The position numbers and the translations under genes are program-made. Positions 6,794 through 14,068 of a stretch of 21,499 nucleotides of DNA are shown piece by piece. Location: positions 11,763-33,261 of the forward strand of contig DHQX01000005.1 of assembly GCA_002411105.1 (NCBI GenBank), given 5' to 3'. The DNA comes from Christensenella sp. UBA5327 (lineage in GTDB: Bacteria > Bacillota > Clostridia > Christensenellales > Aristaeellaceae). Within the stretch, counting starts at the first letter, position 1; every line of letters begins with the position of its first letter. Below the pieces are notes generated by a model. The model saw only the letters and a list, made by a program, of their open reading frames with translations. It had not been told where the DNA came from and ran no database searches.

Positions 6794-9049
6794 ATGCAAA
6801 TCAGCTTTGACCGGTTCAACCCCAGGGAATACGCCCGCCGGGAAACCCTCTTCCATGTGGCAAACGGCTACTTGGGCGTGCGGGGCAGCTTTGAGGAGGG
6901 CGTGCCGGAGGGGGTGCGCAGCATCCGCGGGGCCTACATCAACGGCTTTTATGATGAGTCCCCCATCCACTATGAGGAGCAGCTGCACGGCTTTGCCACC
7001 ACCCAGCAGAGCATGGTCAACCTGCCGGATGTGCAGGGCATCACCCTCATGCTTAACGGGGAGGATTTCACCTGTTTCACGGGGAGCATGGACAGCTTTT
7101 CCCAGCAACTTGACACCCGGACAGGGCTGTACCTCCGGGAAGTCACCTGGACCTCCCCCAGGGGACACAAAACGCGCCTCACCTTCCGCCGCCTGGCTTC
7201 CTTTGTGATGCCACAGCTGTTTGCGGTGGAGGTGAGTGCAGAAGCGCTCAACTGGTCAGGTCAGGTTTCCATCACCTCCACCCAGTCCGGCGATGTGCGC
7301 CAGGACAGCGACCCTCAAGACCCCAGGAAAGCCGCCATCGGCCGTAAAACCCTGAAGGTCAAGGCGGTGTCCCTGCTGGAGGGCACCTCCCTCATGCGGC
7401 TTGACACCATCGCCTCAGGGCTTCATCTTTCAAGCGCTGTCGGCCACCGGCTGCCATCCGGCTTCAGCCAGACCGTCGCCCGGCACAAAGATGTGGTCAC
7501 CTGGCGTTTTGAAGGGGATGTCAAAGCCGGTCAGCCTTTCTCCCTCACCAAATACTGCGTGTTTGCGGACAGCCGCCGGTTTGACAAGCCGGATGTGGAA
7601 GCGAAGCGCCTGCTTGAGCAAGCGTCAGGGCAGCCCTTCTCCCACTGGGCAGACCTGCAGGAAAAAGCCCTTACCCAGCTGATGGCTTCTGCCCAGGCAC
7701 AGATCACCGGGGATGAGTCCCTTAGCCGCAGCTTGTCCTATGCCATGTACAGCCTCCTGTCCTCAGCAGGCCGGGATGGGGTGGGCAACATCGCCTCCAA
7801 GGGTCTCTCCGGCGAGGGCTATGAGGGCCATTATTTCTGGGATACCGAGATATACATGTTTCCCTTTTTCCTGCTGACCAACCCGGAGATTGCACGGGCG
7901 CTCCTGATCAGCCGCGCCCGGATGCTGCCAGGGGCCATTGATCATGCCCGGGAGATGGGCCACGCGGCAGGGGCGCTTTATGCCTGGCGCACCATCACCG
8001 GGCCGGAATGCTCCAGCTATTACCCTTCAGGGTCCGCCCAGTACCACATCAACGCCGACATCGCCCACGCCTTCCTCAGCTATTGGCAGGTGACGGGTGA
8101 CCTGTCCTTCATGGCGGACACCGGTTTCCAGGTGCTGGCGGAAACCGCACGTCTGTGGCTGGATGCCGGGCACTATCAAAACGGCCAGTTCAGGATTGAC
8201 AGCGTCACGGGGCCTGATGAATACACCTGCATCGTCAACAACAACTACTACACCAACAGAGCCGCCCAGCACCACCTGCGGGGTCTTTGCCATTTGGCGG
8301 AAGCGCTTAAAAAAGCGGGCCTGTATGACCAGGCAGCCAGGGCAAGTGCGCTGGACGAGGGGGAGCTTGCCCTGTTCCAGCGGGCGGCGGACAGCATGTT
8401 TTTGCCCTATGACGAGGCCCTTGGCATCTGCGCCCAGGACGACAGCTTCCTGTCCAAGCAGCGCCTGGACCTGGGCGGCATCCCCCGGGAGCGCTTCCCC
8501 CTGCTGATGCACTATCACCCCCTCTTCCTCTACCGCCACCAGGTGCTCAAGCAGGCGGACACGGTGCTGGCTCATTTCCTGTTTGAAGACGGAGAGGATG
8601 AGGAGGTCATCCGCCGCAGCTACCACTACTACGAGGCCATCACCACCCATGATTCATCCCTCTCCCCCTGTGTGTATTCCATGATGGCCGCCCGCATCGG
8701 TGAGATGGATAAGGCCCTTGATTATTACCGGTCTGTCGCCACCCTGGACCTGTATGACACCCACAAAAACACCGCCGACGGCATCCACGCCGCCAACATG
8801 GGCGGCACCTGGATGGGCCTGACATACGGCTTCGCCGGCCTGCGCATCAAAGCGGATGGCCTGCACTTCCGCCCCCACCTGCCTGATGGCTGGCAAAAGT
8901 ACAGCTTCCGCTTCCGCTTCCGGGACAACCTGGTTGAAGCGGTGGTGGATGAAGCGGGCATCCGCTTTACCCTGCTTGATGGCCCCGGCATGACGGTCAT
9001 GGTGGACGCCAGGGAACGGCTCATCACCGCCCCGGCGCTGAAGGCCTAA
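6794..9049 (+). CDS. Glycoside hydrolase family 65 disaccharide phosphorylase
   Basis: The 751-residue length is normal for GH65 enzymes, which split alpha-glucosides with phosphate to beta-glucose 1-phosphate plus a sugar. The N-terminal beta-sandwich (about 1-270) carries ETLFHVANGYLGVRGSFEEG. The (alpha/alpha)6 barrel follows, with GHYFWDTEIYMFPFF, GPECSSYYPSGSAQYHINADI and the general acid E476 in TGPDEYT. The acceptor/phosphate side shows K586 in KQAD, the THDSSLSPC loop, and a KNTADGIHAANMGGTW segment. A C-terminal beta-sheet domain closes the chain. Family members act on maltose, trehalose, kojibiose, nigerose or glucosyl-glycerol/rhamnose; I cannot tell which this is. AAGGAGA precedes the ATG at good spacing. 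There is no signal peptide. Unlike many GH65 loci, no beta-phosphoglucomutase or transporter gene adjoins it. Confidence 0.92.
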   Translation: MQISFDRFNPREYARRETLFHVANGYLGVRGSFEEGVPEGVRSIRGAYINGFYDESPIHYEEQLHGFATTQQSMVNLPDVQGITLMLNGEDFTCFTGSMDSFSQQLDTRTGLYLREVTWTSPRGHKTRLTFRRLASFVMPQLFAVEVSAEALNWSGQVSITSTQSGDVRQDSDPQDPRKAAIGRKTLKVKAVSLLEGTSLMRLDTIASGLHLSSAVGHRLPSGFSQTVARHKDVVTWRFEGDVKAGQPFSLTKYCVFADSRRFDKPDVEAKRLLEQASGQPFSHWADLQEKALTQLMASAQAQITGDESLSRSLSYAMYSLLSSAGRDGVGNIASKGLSGEGYEGHYFWDTEIYMFPFFLLTNPEIARALLISRARMLPGAIDHAREMGHAAGALYAWRTITGPECSSYYPSGSAQYHINADIAHAFLSYWQVTGDLSFMADTGFQVLAETARLWLDAGHYQNGQFRIDSVTGPDEYTCIVNNNYYTNRAAQHHLRGLCHLAEALKKAGLYDQAARASALDEGELALFQRAADSMFLPYDEALGICAQDDSFLSKQRLDLGGIPRERFPLLMHYHPLFLYRHQVLKQADTVLAHFLFEDGEDEEVIRRSYHYYEAITTHDSSLSPCVYSMMAARIGEMDKALDYYRSVATLDLYDTHKNTADGIHAANMGGTWMGLTYGFAGLRIKADGLHFRPHLPDGWQKYSFRFRFRDNLVEAVVDEAGIRFTLLDGPGMTVMVDARERLITAPALKA

Positions 9050-9064
9050 TAGCATGCCCTTTCA

Positions 9065-9093
9065 TTGACACCCCATAGGTCGCGTGCTATAAT
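9065..9093 (+). promoter_or_regulatory. Full-consensus sigma-A promoter of the tRNA-Arg gene
   Basis: TTGACA (9065-9070), a 17-base spacer and TATAAT (9088-9093), with TGC extending the -10, give the strongest promoter in the window. The transcription start is expected near 9100. Confidence 0.85.
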
Positions 9094-9100
9094 TTCTTTT

Positions 9101-9125
9101 GCCTTGAAAGCCCTGTCTTTCAGGC
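9101..9125 (+). other. Hairpin in the tRNA 5' leader
   Basis: GCCTTGAAAG (9101-9110) pairs with CTTTCAGGC (9117-9125) over nine pairs with one bulged T and a 6-base loop. It fills nearly the whole leader between the transcription start and the mature tRNA end at 9131, five bases away, and so sits next to the expected RNase P cut. Confidence 0.5.
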
Positions 9126-9130
9126 AATAT

Positions 9131-9207
9131 GCTCCCGTAGCTCAGCTGGATAGAGTGCTAGACTCCGACTCTAGAGGCCGCGCGTTCGAATCGCGCCGGG
9201 TGCACCA
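9131..9207 (+). tRNA. tRNA-Arg (anticodon CCG)
   Basis: The 77-base cloverleaf has D-stem GCTC/GAGT, anticodon stem CTAGA/TCTAG with loop CTCCGAC (anticodon CCG, reading CGG), a 5-base variable loop AGGCC, T-stem GCGCG/CGCGC with loop TTCGAAT, and an encoded CCA (9205-9207). The acceptor stem GCTCCCG/CGGGTGC has a U3-U70 mismatch; all other pairs are intact. The gene has its own promoter and terminator and is a single-tRNA unit. Confidence 0.93.
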
Positions 9208-9208
9208 T

Positions 9209-9245
9209 AACATCGCTCGCTTTACTTAGCCTGCGATGTTTTTAT
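9209..9245 (+). terminator. Intrinsic terminator of the tRNA unit
   Basis: AACATCGC (9209-9216) pairs with GCGATGTT (9233-9240), with a 16-base loop, followed by a T-rich tail TTTATAT. It begins two bases after the encoded CCA. Confidence 0.75.
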
Positions 9246-9303
9246 ATAATACTCTATCTAATAGACTTCAAAAGCGCGTCACATGTTGTCGCAAAACCCT
9301 CTT

Positions 9304-9738
9304 TTAAGAATCGCTCTCCAATGATTCCAACCCAAGCGCGATAAGCCCGGAAGGTTCTACTTGTCCCGCCGCTATCAGTTGTTCCAGGTAACGCATGTTT
9401 CTTGGGGAAAGTGTTCCCCGTTTTTTTCGCGGCGCAAAACGCTGCAAATATGACTCCTTGTCCAAGGGATGGCGCTGGCTTTCGCTCCATCCCCATTTCA
9501 GTCCAGCAATCAATGCTTCCTGAAAGGTCAGCGTTTTTTTAGCGCTGCTTTTCTTGTATATCCTGAGCCAAATTCCCGGAGAATGTTGATGATTCTTCTT
9601 GAGCCAGTCCTCAAGTGCATCTCCCGTTTCAAAAGCCAGCACCTGCCATCCTTTATGTTCCATATTCCACCCTCTCATGTTCGCTATGTAACAGAAATCA
9701 TCAGTGGAAAGTATACCCAGCATAGCTTCCTTCTCCAT
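9304..9738 (-). CDS. Short YdeI/OmpD-associated family protein
   Basis: The 144-residue product matches the N-terminal part of the YdeI/OmpD-associated family: ALEDWLKKNHQHSPGIWLRIYKKSSAK, then LTFQEALIAGLKWGW, then the SYLQRFAPRKKRGTLSPRN motif and RYLEQLIAAGQVEPSGL. Members are often near 190 residues with a further C-terminal part that is missing here; the chain ends in a weak LESLESDS tail, so it may be truncated or a short subfamily form. The family has been linked loosely to stress or bacteriocin protection; the molecular role is unknown. The ATG at 9738 has AGGAGG nine bases upstream; a second in-frame ATG at 9663 also has a usable AGAGGGTGG site and sits nearer the family N-terminus. 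It is divergent from the DUF4256 gene and lies beside the tRNA. Confidence 0.75.
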   Translation of the reverse strand: MEKEAMLGILSTDDFCYIANMRGWNMEHKGWQVLAFETGDALEDWLKKNHQHSPGIWLRIYKKSSAKKTLTFQEALIAGLKWGWSESQRHPLDKESYLQRFAPRKKRGTLSPRNMRYLEQLIAAGQVEPSGLIALGLESLESDS

Positions 9739-9798
9739 TTTGTTTGTCCTCCTCAAAACAGGGTATTATTCCAAATCGGGAGAAAAGGAGGTATCCAA

Positions 9799-10362
9799 AT
9801 GCCTGATCAGAAAACGCTCTCCTCTTCACAACAAGAAATACTGCTCCAAACACTGAACGCCCGCTTTGACCAAAACCTCCAACGCCACCAGGGAATTTCC
9901 TGGCAGCAGGTGCTTGACCGCCTGAAGAATAACAAAAACACACTCTGGTCCCTTTCCCGGATGGAGGCAACCGGCGGCGAGCCGGACGTGGTTGGGAAAG
10001 ACAGTGCCACGGGTGAGATCCTTTTTATGGACTGTTCACCCCAAAGCCCCGAGGGCAGGCGCAGCCTGTGCTTTGACGAGGAAGCGCTGGCAAAGCGCAA
10101 GGAGAACAAGCCTAAGGGTAGCGCCTGGGGCATGGCCAAAGAAATGGGCATCGAACTGCTTGACGAGGCCCAGTACAGGCATTTGCAGTCAGTCGCCCAG
10201 GTGGACAGCAAAACCTCCAGCTGGATTGACACGCCAAAAGACATGAGGCAGCAGGGCGGCGCCCTGTTTGGTGACAGCCGCTATGGCCAGGTGTTTTTCT
10301 ACCACAATGGGGCGGAGTCCTACTATGCCGGGCGGGGTTTCCGGGGCTGCCTGAGGGTGTGA
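9799..10362 (+). CDS. DUF4256 family protein
   Basis: The 187-residue product matches DUF4256 over its whole length. Features are TLNARFDQNLQRHQGISWQQV at 15-35, MEATGGEPDVVGKD, FMDCSPQSPEGRRSLCFDEEAL, AWGMAKEMGIELLDEAQY, VDSKTSSWIDTP and the end YHNGAESYYAGRGFRGCL. No function is established for the family. There is no signal peptide. AAAGGAGG seven bases before the ATG at 9799 fixes the start; the open frame continues upstream to 9469, but that part overlaps the opposite gene and has no homology I recognise. A possible promoter is TTGTTT (9740-9745), 18 bases, TATTAT (9764-9769). It forms a divergent pair with the YdeI-like gene. Confidence 0.88.
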   Translation: MPDQKTLSSSQQEILLQTLNARFDQNLQRHQGISWQQVLDRLKNNKNTLWSLSRMEATGGEPDVVGKDSATGEILFMDCSPQSPEGRRSLCFDEEALAKRKENKPKGSAWGMAKEMGIELLDEAQYRHLQSVAQVDSKTSSWIDTPKDMRQQGGALFGDSRYGQVFFYHNGAESYYAGRGFRGCLRV

Positions 10363-10423
10363 GCCGCTTGGGCGCTTGTGTTATCATAGATAAAACCTAT
10401 GGTCATGCAAAAGGAGAGCGCCC

Positions 10424-11323
10424 ATGATTGACCTGCACATGCACAGCCTGTATAGCGATGACGGCGAGTTCAGCCCGGAGTCCCTGGTGGACCAGTGCGC
10501 CGCGGCTGGCGTCAGCCTGATGTCCATTTGCGATCACAACTGCGCCCGGGCCAATCAGGCCGCCCAAACCGAGGCCCGAGCCCGGGGTATCCATTTCATA
10601 CCCGGCATTGAGGTTGACTGCGTCTATGGGGGCTATAACTTCCATGTCATTGGCTATGGCATTGATTTTTTGAGCGCAGATTTTGAGCGGATTGAGGAGA
10701 ACATCAGGAGGCAGGGCCAGGCTGCCTCTGTCCAGATGCTTGAAAAAACCCGGGCCCTGGGCTTTGAGGTGACAGAAGACGAACTTCAGGCCCTAGCGCG
10801 GGATAGCTATTGGCCTGAAAACTGGACCGGCGAGATGTTTGCAGAGGTGCTGCTGGAGAAGCCGGAATACCAAAGCCATCCCCTGCTTGCCCCTTACCGC
10901 CCGGGAGGAGCGCGCAGCGACAATCCCCTGGTCAATTTCTACTGGGATTTTTATGCCCAGGGCAAGCCCTGCTACGTGAACACGTCCTTCCCGCCCATGG
11001 AGGATGTCATCAGCATCATCCATGAAAACCAGGGCCTGGCCGTGCTGGCCCACCCAGGCAACAACTTGAAGGGCAAGGAGCACCTATTGGACGGCATCCT
11101 GGCCCTGGGCATCGACGGCATTGAGGCCTTCAGCAGCTATCACACGCCAGAGCAGGCAAAGCATTATCATGAGGCAGCCAAAGAACATCAGCGCTTTGTC
11201 ACCTGCGGCAGCGACTACCACGGCAAAACCAAGCCAGCCATCGCCCTGGGCGCTCATCAGAGCTTTCTTTCAGACGAAGAACTGCTCAGGCAATTACCCA
11301 AGCAGTTCAAACCCAAATTCTAA
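10424..11323 (+). CDS. PHP-domain phosphoesterase
   Basis: The 299-residue product has the PHP metal-binding set: H5 and H7 (DLHMHSLYSDDG), D37-H38 (ICDHN), E63 (PGIEVD), H210 (LAHPG) and D264/H266 (GSDYHGK). These bind two or three divalent metals. Family members include histidinol-phosphate phosphatases, the TrpH/RNase AM type 5'-3' exonucleases and DNA polymerase exonuclease domains; the DLHMHS-YSDDGEFSPE start and overall length suit the TrpH/YciV-like group. The insert between E63 and H210 is fairly long, and no other domain is seen. AAGGAG at 10411-10416 precedes the ATG. A possible extended -10 (TGT-TATCAT, 10381-10389) lies upstream without a clear -35. It is a single-gene unit convergent with the anti-sigma gene. 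Confidence 0.85.
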   Translation: MIDLHMHSLYSDDGEFSPESLVDQCAAAGVSLMSICDHNCARANQAAQTEARARGIHFIPGIEVDCVYGGYNFHVIGYGIDFLSADFERIEENIRRQGQAASVQMLEKTRALGFEVTEDELQALARDSYWPENWTGEMFAEVLLEKPEYQSHPLLAPYRPGGARSDNPLVNFYWDFYAQGKPCYVNTSFPPMEDVISIIHENQGLAVLAHPGNNLKGKEHLLDGILALGIDGIEAFSSYHTPEQAKHYHEAAKEHQRFVTCGSDYHGKTKPAIALGAHQSFLSDEELLRQLPKQFKPKF

Positions 11324-11340
11324 AGTTTTTGGGAGGGGTG

Positions 11341-11381
11341 CGGGGAAGCTTTTGTTCACAAAAGCTTGCCCCCCATTTTGT
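11341..11381. terminator. Hairpin terminator between the PHP gene and the anti-sigma gene
   Basis: AAGCTTTTG (11346-11354), loop TTCA, CAAAAGCTT (11359-11367), then a bulged G and an outer GGGG/CCCC stem (11342-11345 with 11369-11372 or the next C bases). ATTTTGTTT follows on the plus strand, so it should stop transcription of the PHP gene; the minus side has no T-run. It resembles the palindromes at 6682 and 21475. Confidence 0.6.
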
Positions 11382-11385
11382 TTCC

Positions 11386-13440
11386 TTACTTTGCAGCCTC
11401 CTGCAGCGCCTTGATGAAGGCATCTACGTCCAGTTTGCCGCTGAGGTAGTCCTTCTGGATGTCATAGGTCACAGGGAAGGGCTTGCTCATGATGGTCATG
11501 TTGGGAGCGACCTCCATACGGTAGCGGGCGATGGCCCCCTCATCCGGGATGTAGTTGCCATAATCGCCTGAGGACAGCATTTGTTTCAATTTCTCAATCT
11601 GCTCCGCGTCATCGCTCTGACCGCCAGCTTCCATATAGCTTTTTTCGTAGTAATGCGCAAGGTTCTGCTCAACCGCAATCTTTCCAATCTCCTGTGCGGT
11701 CACAACGGCGTTCAAGTCCGGCAAGAACTGCGCAGGCAGGTTCTTGGACAGCCATTCCATGTACTGGATGGCAGCGGCTTTGTTGGTCGACCTGGCGTTG
11801 ACCACCGCCACCCCCAGGCGCTGGGTGTAGGCAGCGGAATCGCCAAGGCGCAAGTTCCCGTAGGAATCCATGTAATCTTGCCCACCATCAAAGAACAGGC
11901 CATAAATGATGCCATTCGCGCCCGTTGAGGCCTGCTTTTTGCTCAAGGCTTTGTAGGCTGACTGGATTTGCGTCAAGGCTTCCCGGAAAGCCGGGGTGTC
12001 AATGGCACTAGGGTCGCCCTTGGCCATGGCCTCTGAATATGCCAGGTTAATGAGTTCTGAGAGCAGCACGCGCCGGGAGGCTGCGGCAGTATCGCCGTCC
12101 ACCAGGAAGCGGGTGCCACGGCGGGTGGCCAGCGGCAGCTCCATGTACTTCTCCGCCAAAGCGCATAGTTCCGCGAAGGTCTTGGGCGTCTTGTTGATAT
12201 CCCAGCCCAGTTTCTGCCAGACATCCGCGTTGACCGCGGCCAAGGGGTTCTGCCCGGCAAAGACCACATGGGGCAAAGCATAGACCTTCCCTTCGTGGGT
12301 CAGGGCGTTTTGGACAGCGGGATATAGGTTTTTAAGCTCTGTTGTTATGGCCACATTGCCTGACAGGTCTTCCGCGATACCGGCCTTGATGAGCGCTTCC
12401 AGGCTGCCATCCTCCAGGGAGAAGAAACCAACATCCCAGTCATTCTCGGGGTTTGCGATGTAGCCATACCACTCGCCATAATCCAGGCGGATGTGCGCGG
12501 CCTCACGGTCCGGGTGCGCCACCATGTAGCGCTCGTGCTCGTTCCAATGACTGCCGACCATCTTGAGGGCGCCTGGCGCTGCGGTCGGCGCTGTGGTGGG
12601 TACTGGCGCGGGGCTCTGGGCGGCAATCTCCGCCTTGGCGGTTTCGGACAGGCTGGGGGTCACGTTCACAGCCCAATTCTCTTTTTGTATCTCACCCACA
12701 GGGTCGCCTTCCTGGTCCAGCTCATACCAGCCCAGGTTCAGGTTCAGCTCATAGTTTTCAGACCGCCTGATCTGAGGGCCAGAAGCCGCAAAGGTGAAGC
12801 GCACCCAGCCGTCAGGCTGTGCCAAATGGTTTGACCCCACATCGGTCTCTACTTTTTTTCCGTCAATGCTTATCTCAAGCAGGCGCACCCGCACCTGCAG
12901 AAGCTTGGCGCCATCCTTGTGCGCCAGTTCAAGATAACTAGGCGCATCCTCGGGCACCTTTTCATCCTTGCCGTAGTGCAGGGTGTAGCCAGCAGGGGAG
13001 GCGGGGCTGTATTCTTCGGGGATCAGCACTACCTTGCTTCCTTCCCTGGGGGCTATGATGCCTGTGCCATAAAGCCCCTGCATCTCGCCCTCCGCTTGGT
13101 ACACCACGTCTTCCAGTGTCACCTCCAGGTCGCCCACCGCTTGCACGGAACCCAGGGTGGCGATATCGCCCTTGAGAAGCGCTTCCTGCTTCTCCTTGCC
13201 GTAGAGGAATCCAAAAATCTCGGCCGTGGGGGACAGAATGGCTGCAACCGCCACCGCCGTCATCATGATCGCAAGCACCAGGGCCAATACCAGGCCCAGG
13301 CTCAGTTTCTTTTTCATGACAGGGGTCTCCTTTCCTGCTTCCAGGTCTTTCAGGTTTCTTTCCACAAAGGCGGTGAAGGCAGGGGGCGTTTCGGGGAACA
13401 GCGCTTTTAAACGCTGGCTGTCTAAGGCATTCTTTTTCAT
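11386..13440 (-). CDS. Membrane anti-sigma/sensor protein with an extracytoplasmic solute-binding domain
   Basis: The 684 residues divide into a charged cytoplasmic tail (1-44, with PPAFTAFVERNLKDLEAGKE), one TM helix (about 45-68, LSLGLVLALVLAIMMTAVAV), an extracytoplasmic beta-rich region (about 70-270), a Pro/Ala/Thr linker (about 275-290) and a family 1 ABC-type solute-binding domain (about 293-684). The last part shows NDWDVGFFSLEDGSLEALIKAG, KVYALPHVVF, VNADVWQKLGW, FAELCALAEKYM and a closing YLSGKLDVDAFIKALQEA. The TM helix and ectodomain N-terminus resemble Clostridial proteins encoded after ECF sigma genes. Its ATG overlaps the sigma stop (ATGA) and has GGGAGGTGG upstream, so the two are co-translated. 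I infer an anti-sigma that holds the sigma factor at the membrane until ligand binds. The tail is short, and no zinc anti-sigma HxxxCxxC motif or RsgI domain is obvious. No transport role is likely, as it is membrane-tethered without permeases in its operon. Confidence 0.8.
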   Translation of the reverse strand: MKKNALDSQRLKALFPETPPAFTAFVERNLKDLEAGKETPVMKKKLSLGLVLALVLAIMMTAVAVAAILSPTAEIFGFLYGKEKQEALLKGDIATLGSVQAVGDLEVTLEDVVYQAEGEMQGLYGTGIIAPREGSKVVLIPEEYSPASPAGYTLHYGKDEKVPEDAPSYLELAHKDGAKLLQVRVRLLEISIDGKKVETDVGSNHLAQPDGWVRFTFAASGPQIRRSENYELNLNLGWYELDQEGDPVGEIQKENWAVNVTPSLSETAKAEIAAQSPAPVPTTAPTAAPGALKMVGSHWNEHERYMVAHPDREAAHIRLDYGEWYGYIANPENDWDVGFFSLEDGSLEALIKAGIAEDLSGNVAITTELKNLYPAVQNALTHEGKVYALPHVVFAGQNPLAAVNADVWQKLGWDINKTPKTFAELCALAEKYMELPLATRRGTRFLVDGDTAAASRRVLLSELINLAYSEAMAKGDPSAIDTPAFREALTQIQSAYKALSKKQASTGANGIIYGLFFDGGQDYMDSYGNLRLGDSAAYTQRLGVAVVNARSTNKAAAIQYMEWLSKNLPAQFLPDLNAVVTAQEIGKIAVEQNLAHYYEKSYMEAGGQSDDAEQIEKLKQMLSSGDYGNYIPDEGAIARYRMEVAPNMTIMSKPFPVTYDIQKDYLSGKLDVDAFIKALQEAAK

Positions 13441-13916
13441 GTTGGCGCCACCTCCCAGTCTGTGAGCCTTTGTTTGAGTGCCCGGCGGGCGCGGAACAGG
13501 CGGTTTTTAAGCGCCGTTACCGTGATGCCAAGCGCCCGGGCGGTTTCTTTTTCACTGTAGTTTTCCATGTAGAACAGCAATACCGGCGTGCGTAGGCTTT
13601 CTGGCAGCATCCTGATGGCTGCCCCCAGCTCCGTTTCCTCCGGCTGCCAGGCCGCGCCAATCTCAGGCATCTCTGCCACCGGGTAAACCCGTTGCCGCTG
13701 GCGCTGGATGTTGCGGCATTCGTTCACCACAATGCGGGTGAGGTACGGCCGGAAGCGCTCAGGGTCCACCCGGTCCCTGGCCGCCCAGGCCTTCATGAGG
13801 GCCTGCTGCACGGCGTCCCGGCAGTCGGCCTCATGGCGCAGGATGCTCATGGACAGCCGGTATAAAACCGGCGTCAAGTCCATGGTTTCCTGGGTGAATT
13901 GTTGGTCAGGAATCAT
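13437..13916 (-). CDS. ECF-type RNA polymerase sigma factor
   Basis: The 159-residue protein has sigma region 2 at about 12-75 (YRLSMSILRHEADCRDAVQQ, then ALMKAWAARD, FRPYLTRIVVNECRN) and region 4 at about 100-150 (LPESLRTPVLLFYMENYSEKE, then ALGITVTALKNRLFRARRALKQRL), the two-domain form of ECF sigma factors. The ATG at 13916 was chosen because GAGGAG lies six bases upstream; an in-frame ATG at 13997 lies in the promoter region. It is followed at a 4-base overlap by a membrane protein that looks like its anti-sigma. A candidate self-regulated promoter is at 13978-14006. The gene is insulated from the upstream catabolic operon by a strong terminator. Confidence 0.92.
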   Translation of the reverse strand: MIPDQQFTQETMDLTPVLYRLSMSILRHEADCRDAVQQALMKAWAARDRVDPERFRPYLTRIVVNECRNIQRQRQRVYPVAEMPEIGAAWQPEETELGAAIRMLPESLRTPVLLFYMENYSEKETARALGITVTALKNRLFRARRALKQRLTDWEVAPT

Positions 13917-13977
13917 GTGTCTCTCCTCGGAGGTAGTCCCGGGACGAAAGCGCGGATGCATCCTCTTGCTCTCACCT

Positions 13978-14006
13978 ATCATACGCTGATCAGGCAAGGA
14001 AGGTTA
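13978..14006 (-). promoter_or_regulatory. Candidate promoter of the sigma/anti-sigma operon, possibly ECF-dependent
   Basis: On the minus strand TAACCTT (14006-14000) and CGTATGAT (13985-13978) are 17 bases apart, measured from AAC to CGTA. AAC and CGT are the usual ECF -35 and -10 cores, with 16-17 bases common, so the operon may be switched on by its own product. TATGAT alone also reads as a sigma-A -10, but no sigma-A -35 is visible at 16-18 bases. Confidence 0.4.
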
Positions 14007-14009
14007 GAT

Positions 14010-14046
14010 TAAAAAAAGCCCCGCACATCAAAAGCTGCGCCGGGCT
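14010..14046 (-). terminator. Intrinsic terminator after the MDR dehydrogenase gene
   Basis: On the minus strand AGCCCGGCGCA pairs with TGTGCGGGGCT (11 positions, one G-G mismatch and one G-T), with loop GCTTTTGA, followed directly by a run of seven T. It ends the catabolic operon 23 bases after the dehydrogenase stop and separates it from the sigma operon. Confidence 0.85.
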
Positions 14047-14068
14047 TGTTGAGGGCATGACACAGAGG

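Noticed and set aside
9469..9798. N-terminal extension of the DUF4256 protein to 9469
   Set aside because: It overlaps the opposite YdeI-like gene; AAAGGAGG before the ATG at 9799 and family length agree on the shorter form.
9186..10423. Attachment-site duplication of the tRNA 3' end flanking the two-gene islet
   Set aside because: I looked for a second copy of the T-loop/acceptor sequence up to the PHP gene and found none, and there is no integrase.
11386..12560. Solute-binding part of the anti-sigma gene as a separate gene joined by a lost stop codon
   Set aside because: The frame is continuous, a Pro/Ala/Thr linker joins the parts, and there is no ribosome site or signal peptide at the junction.
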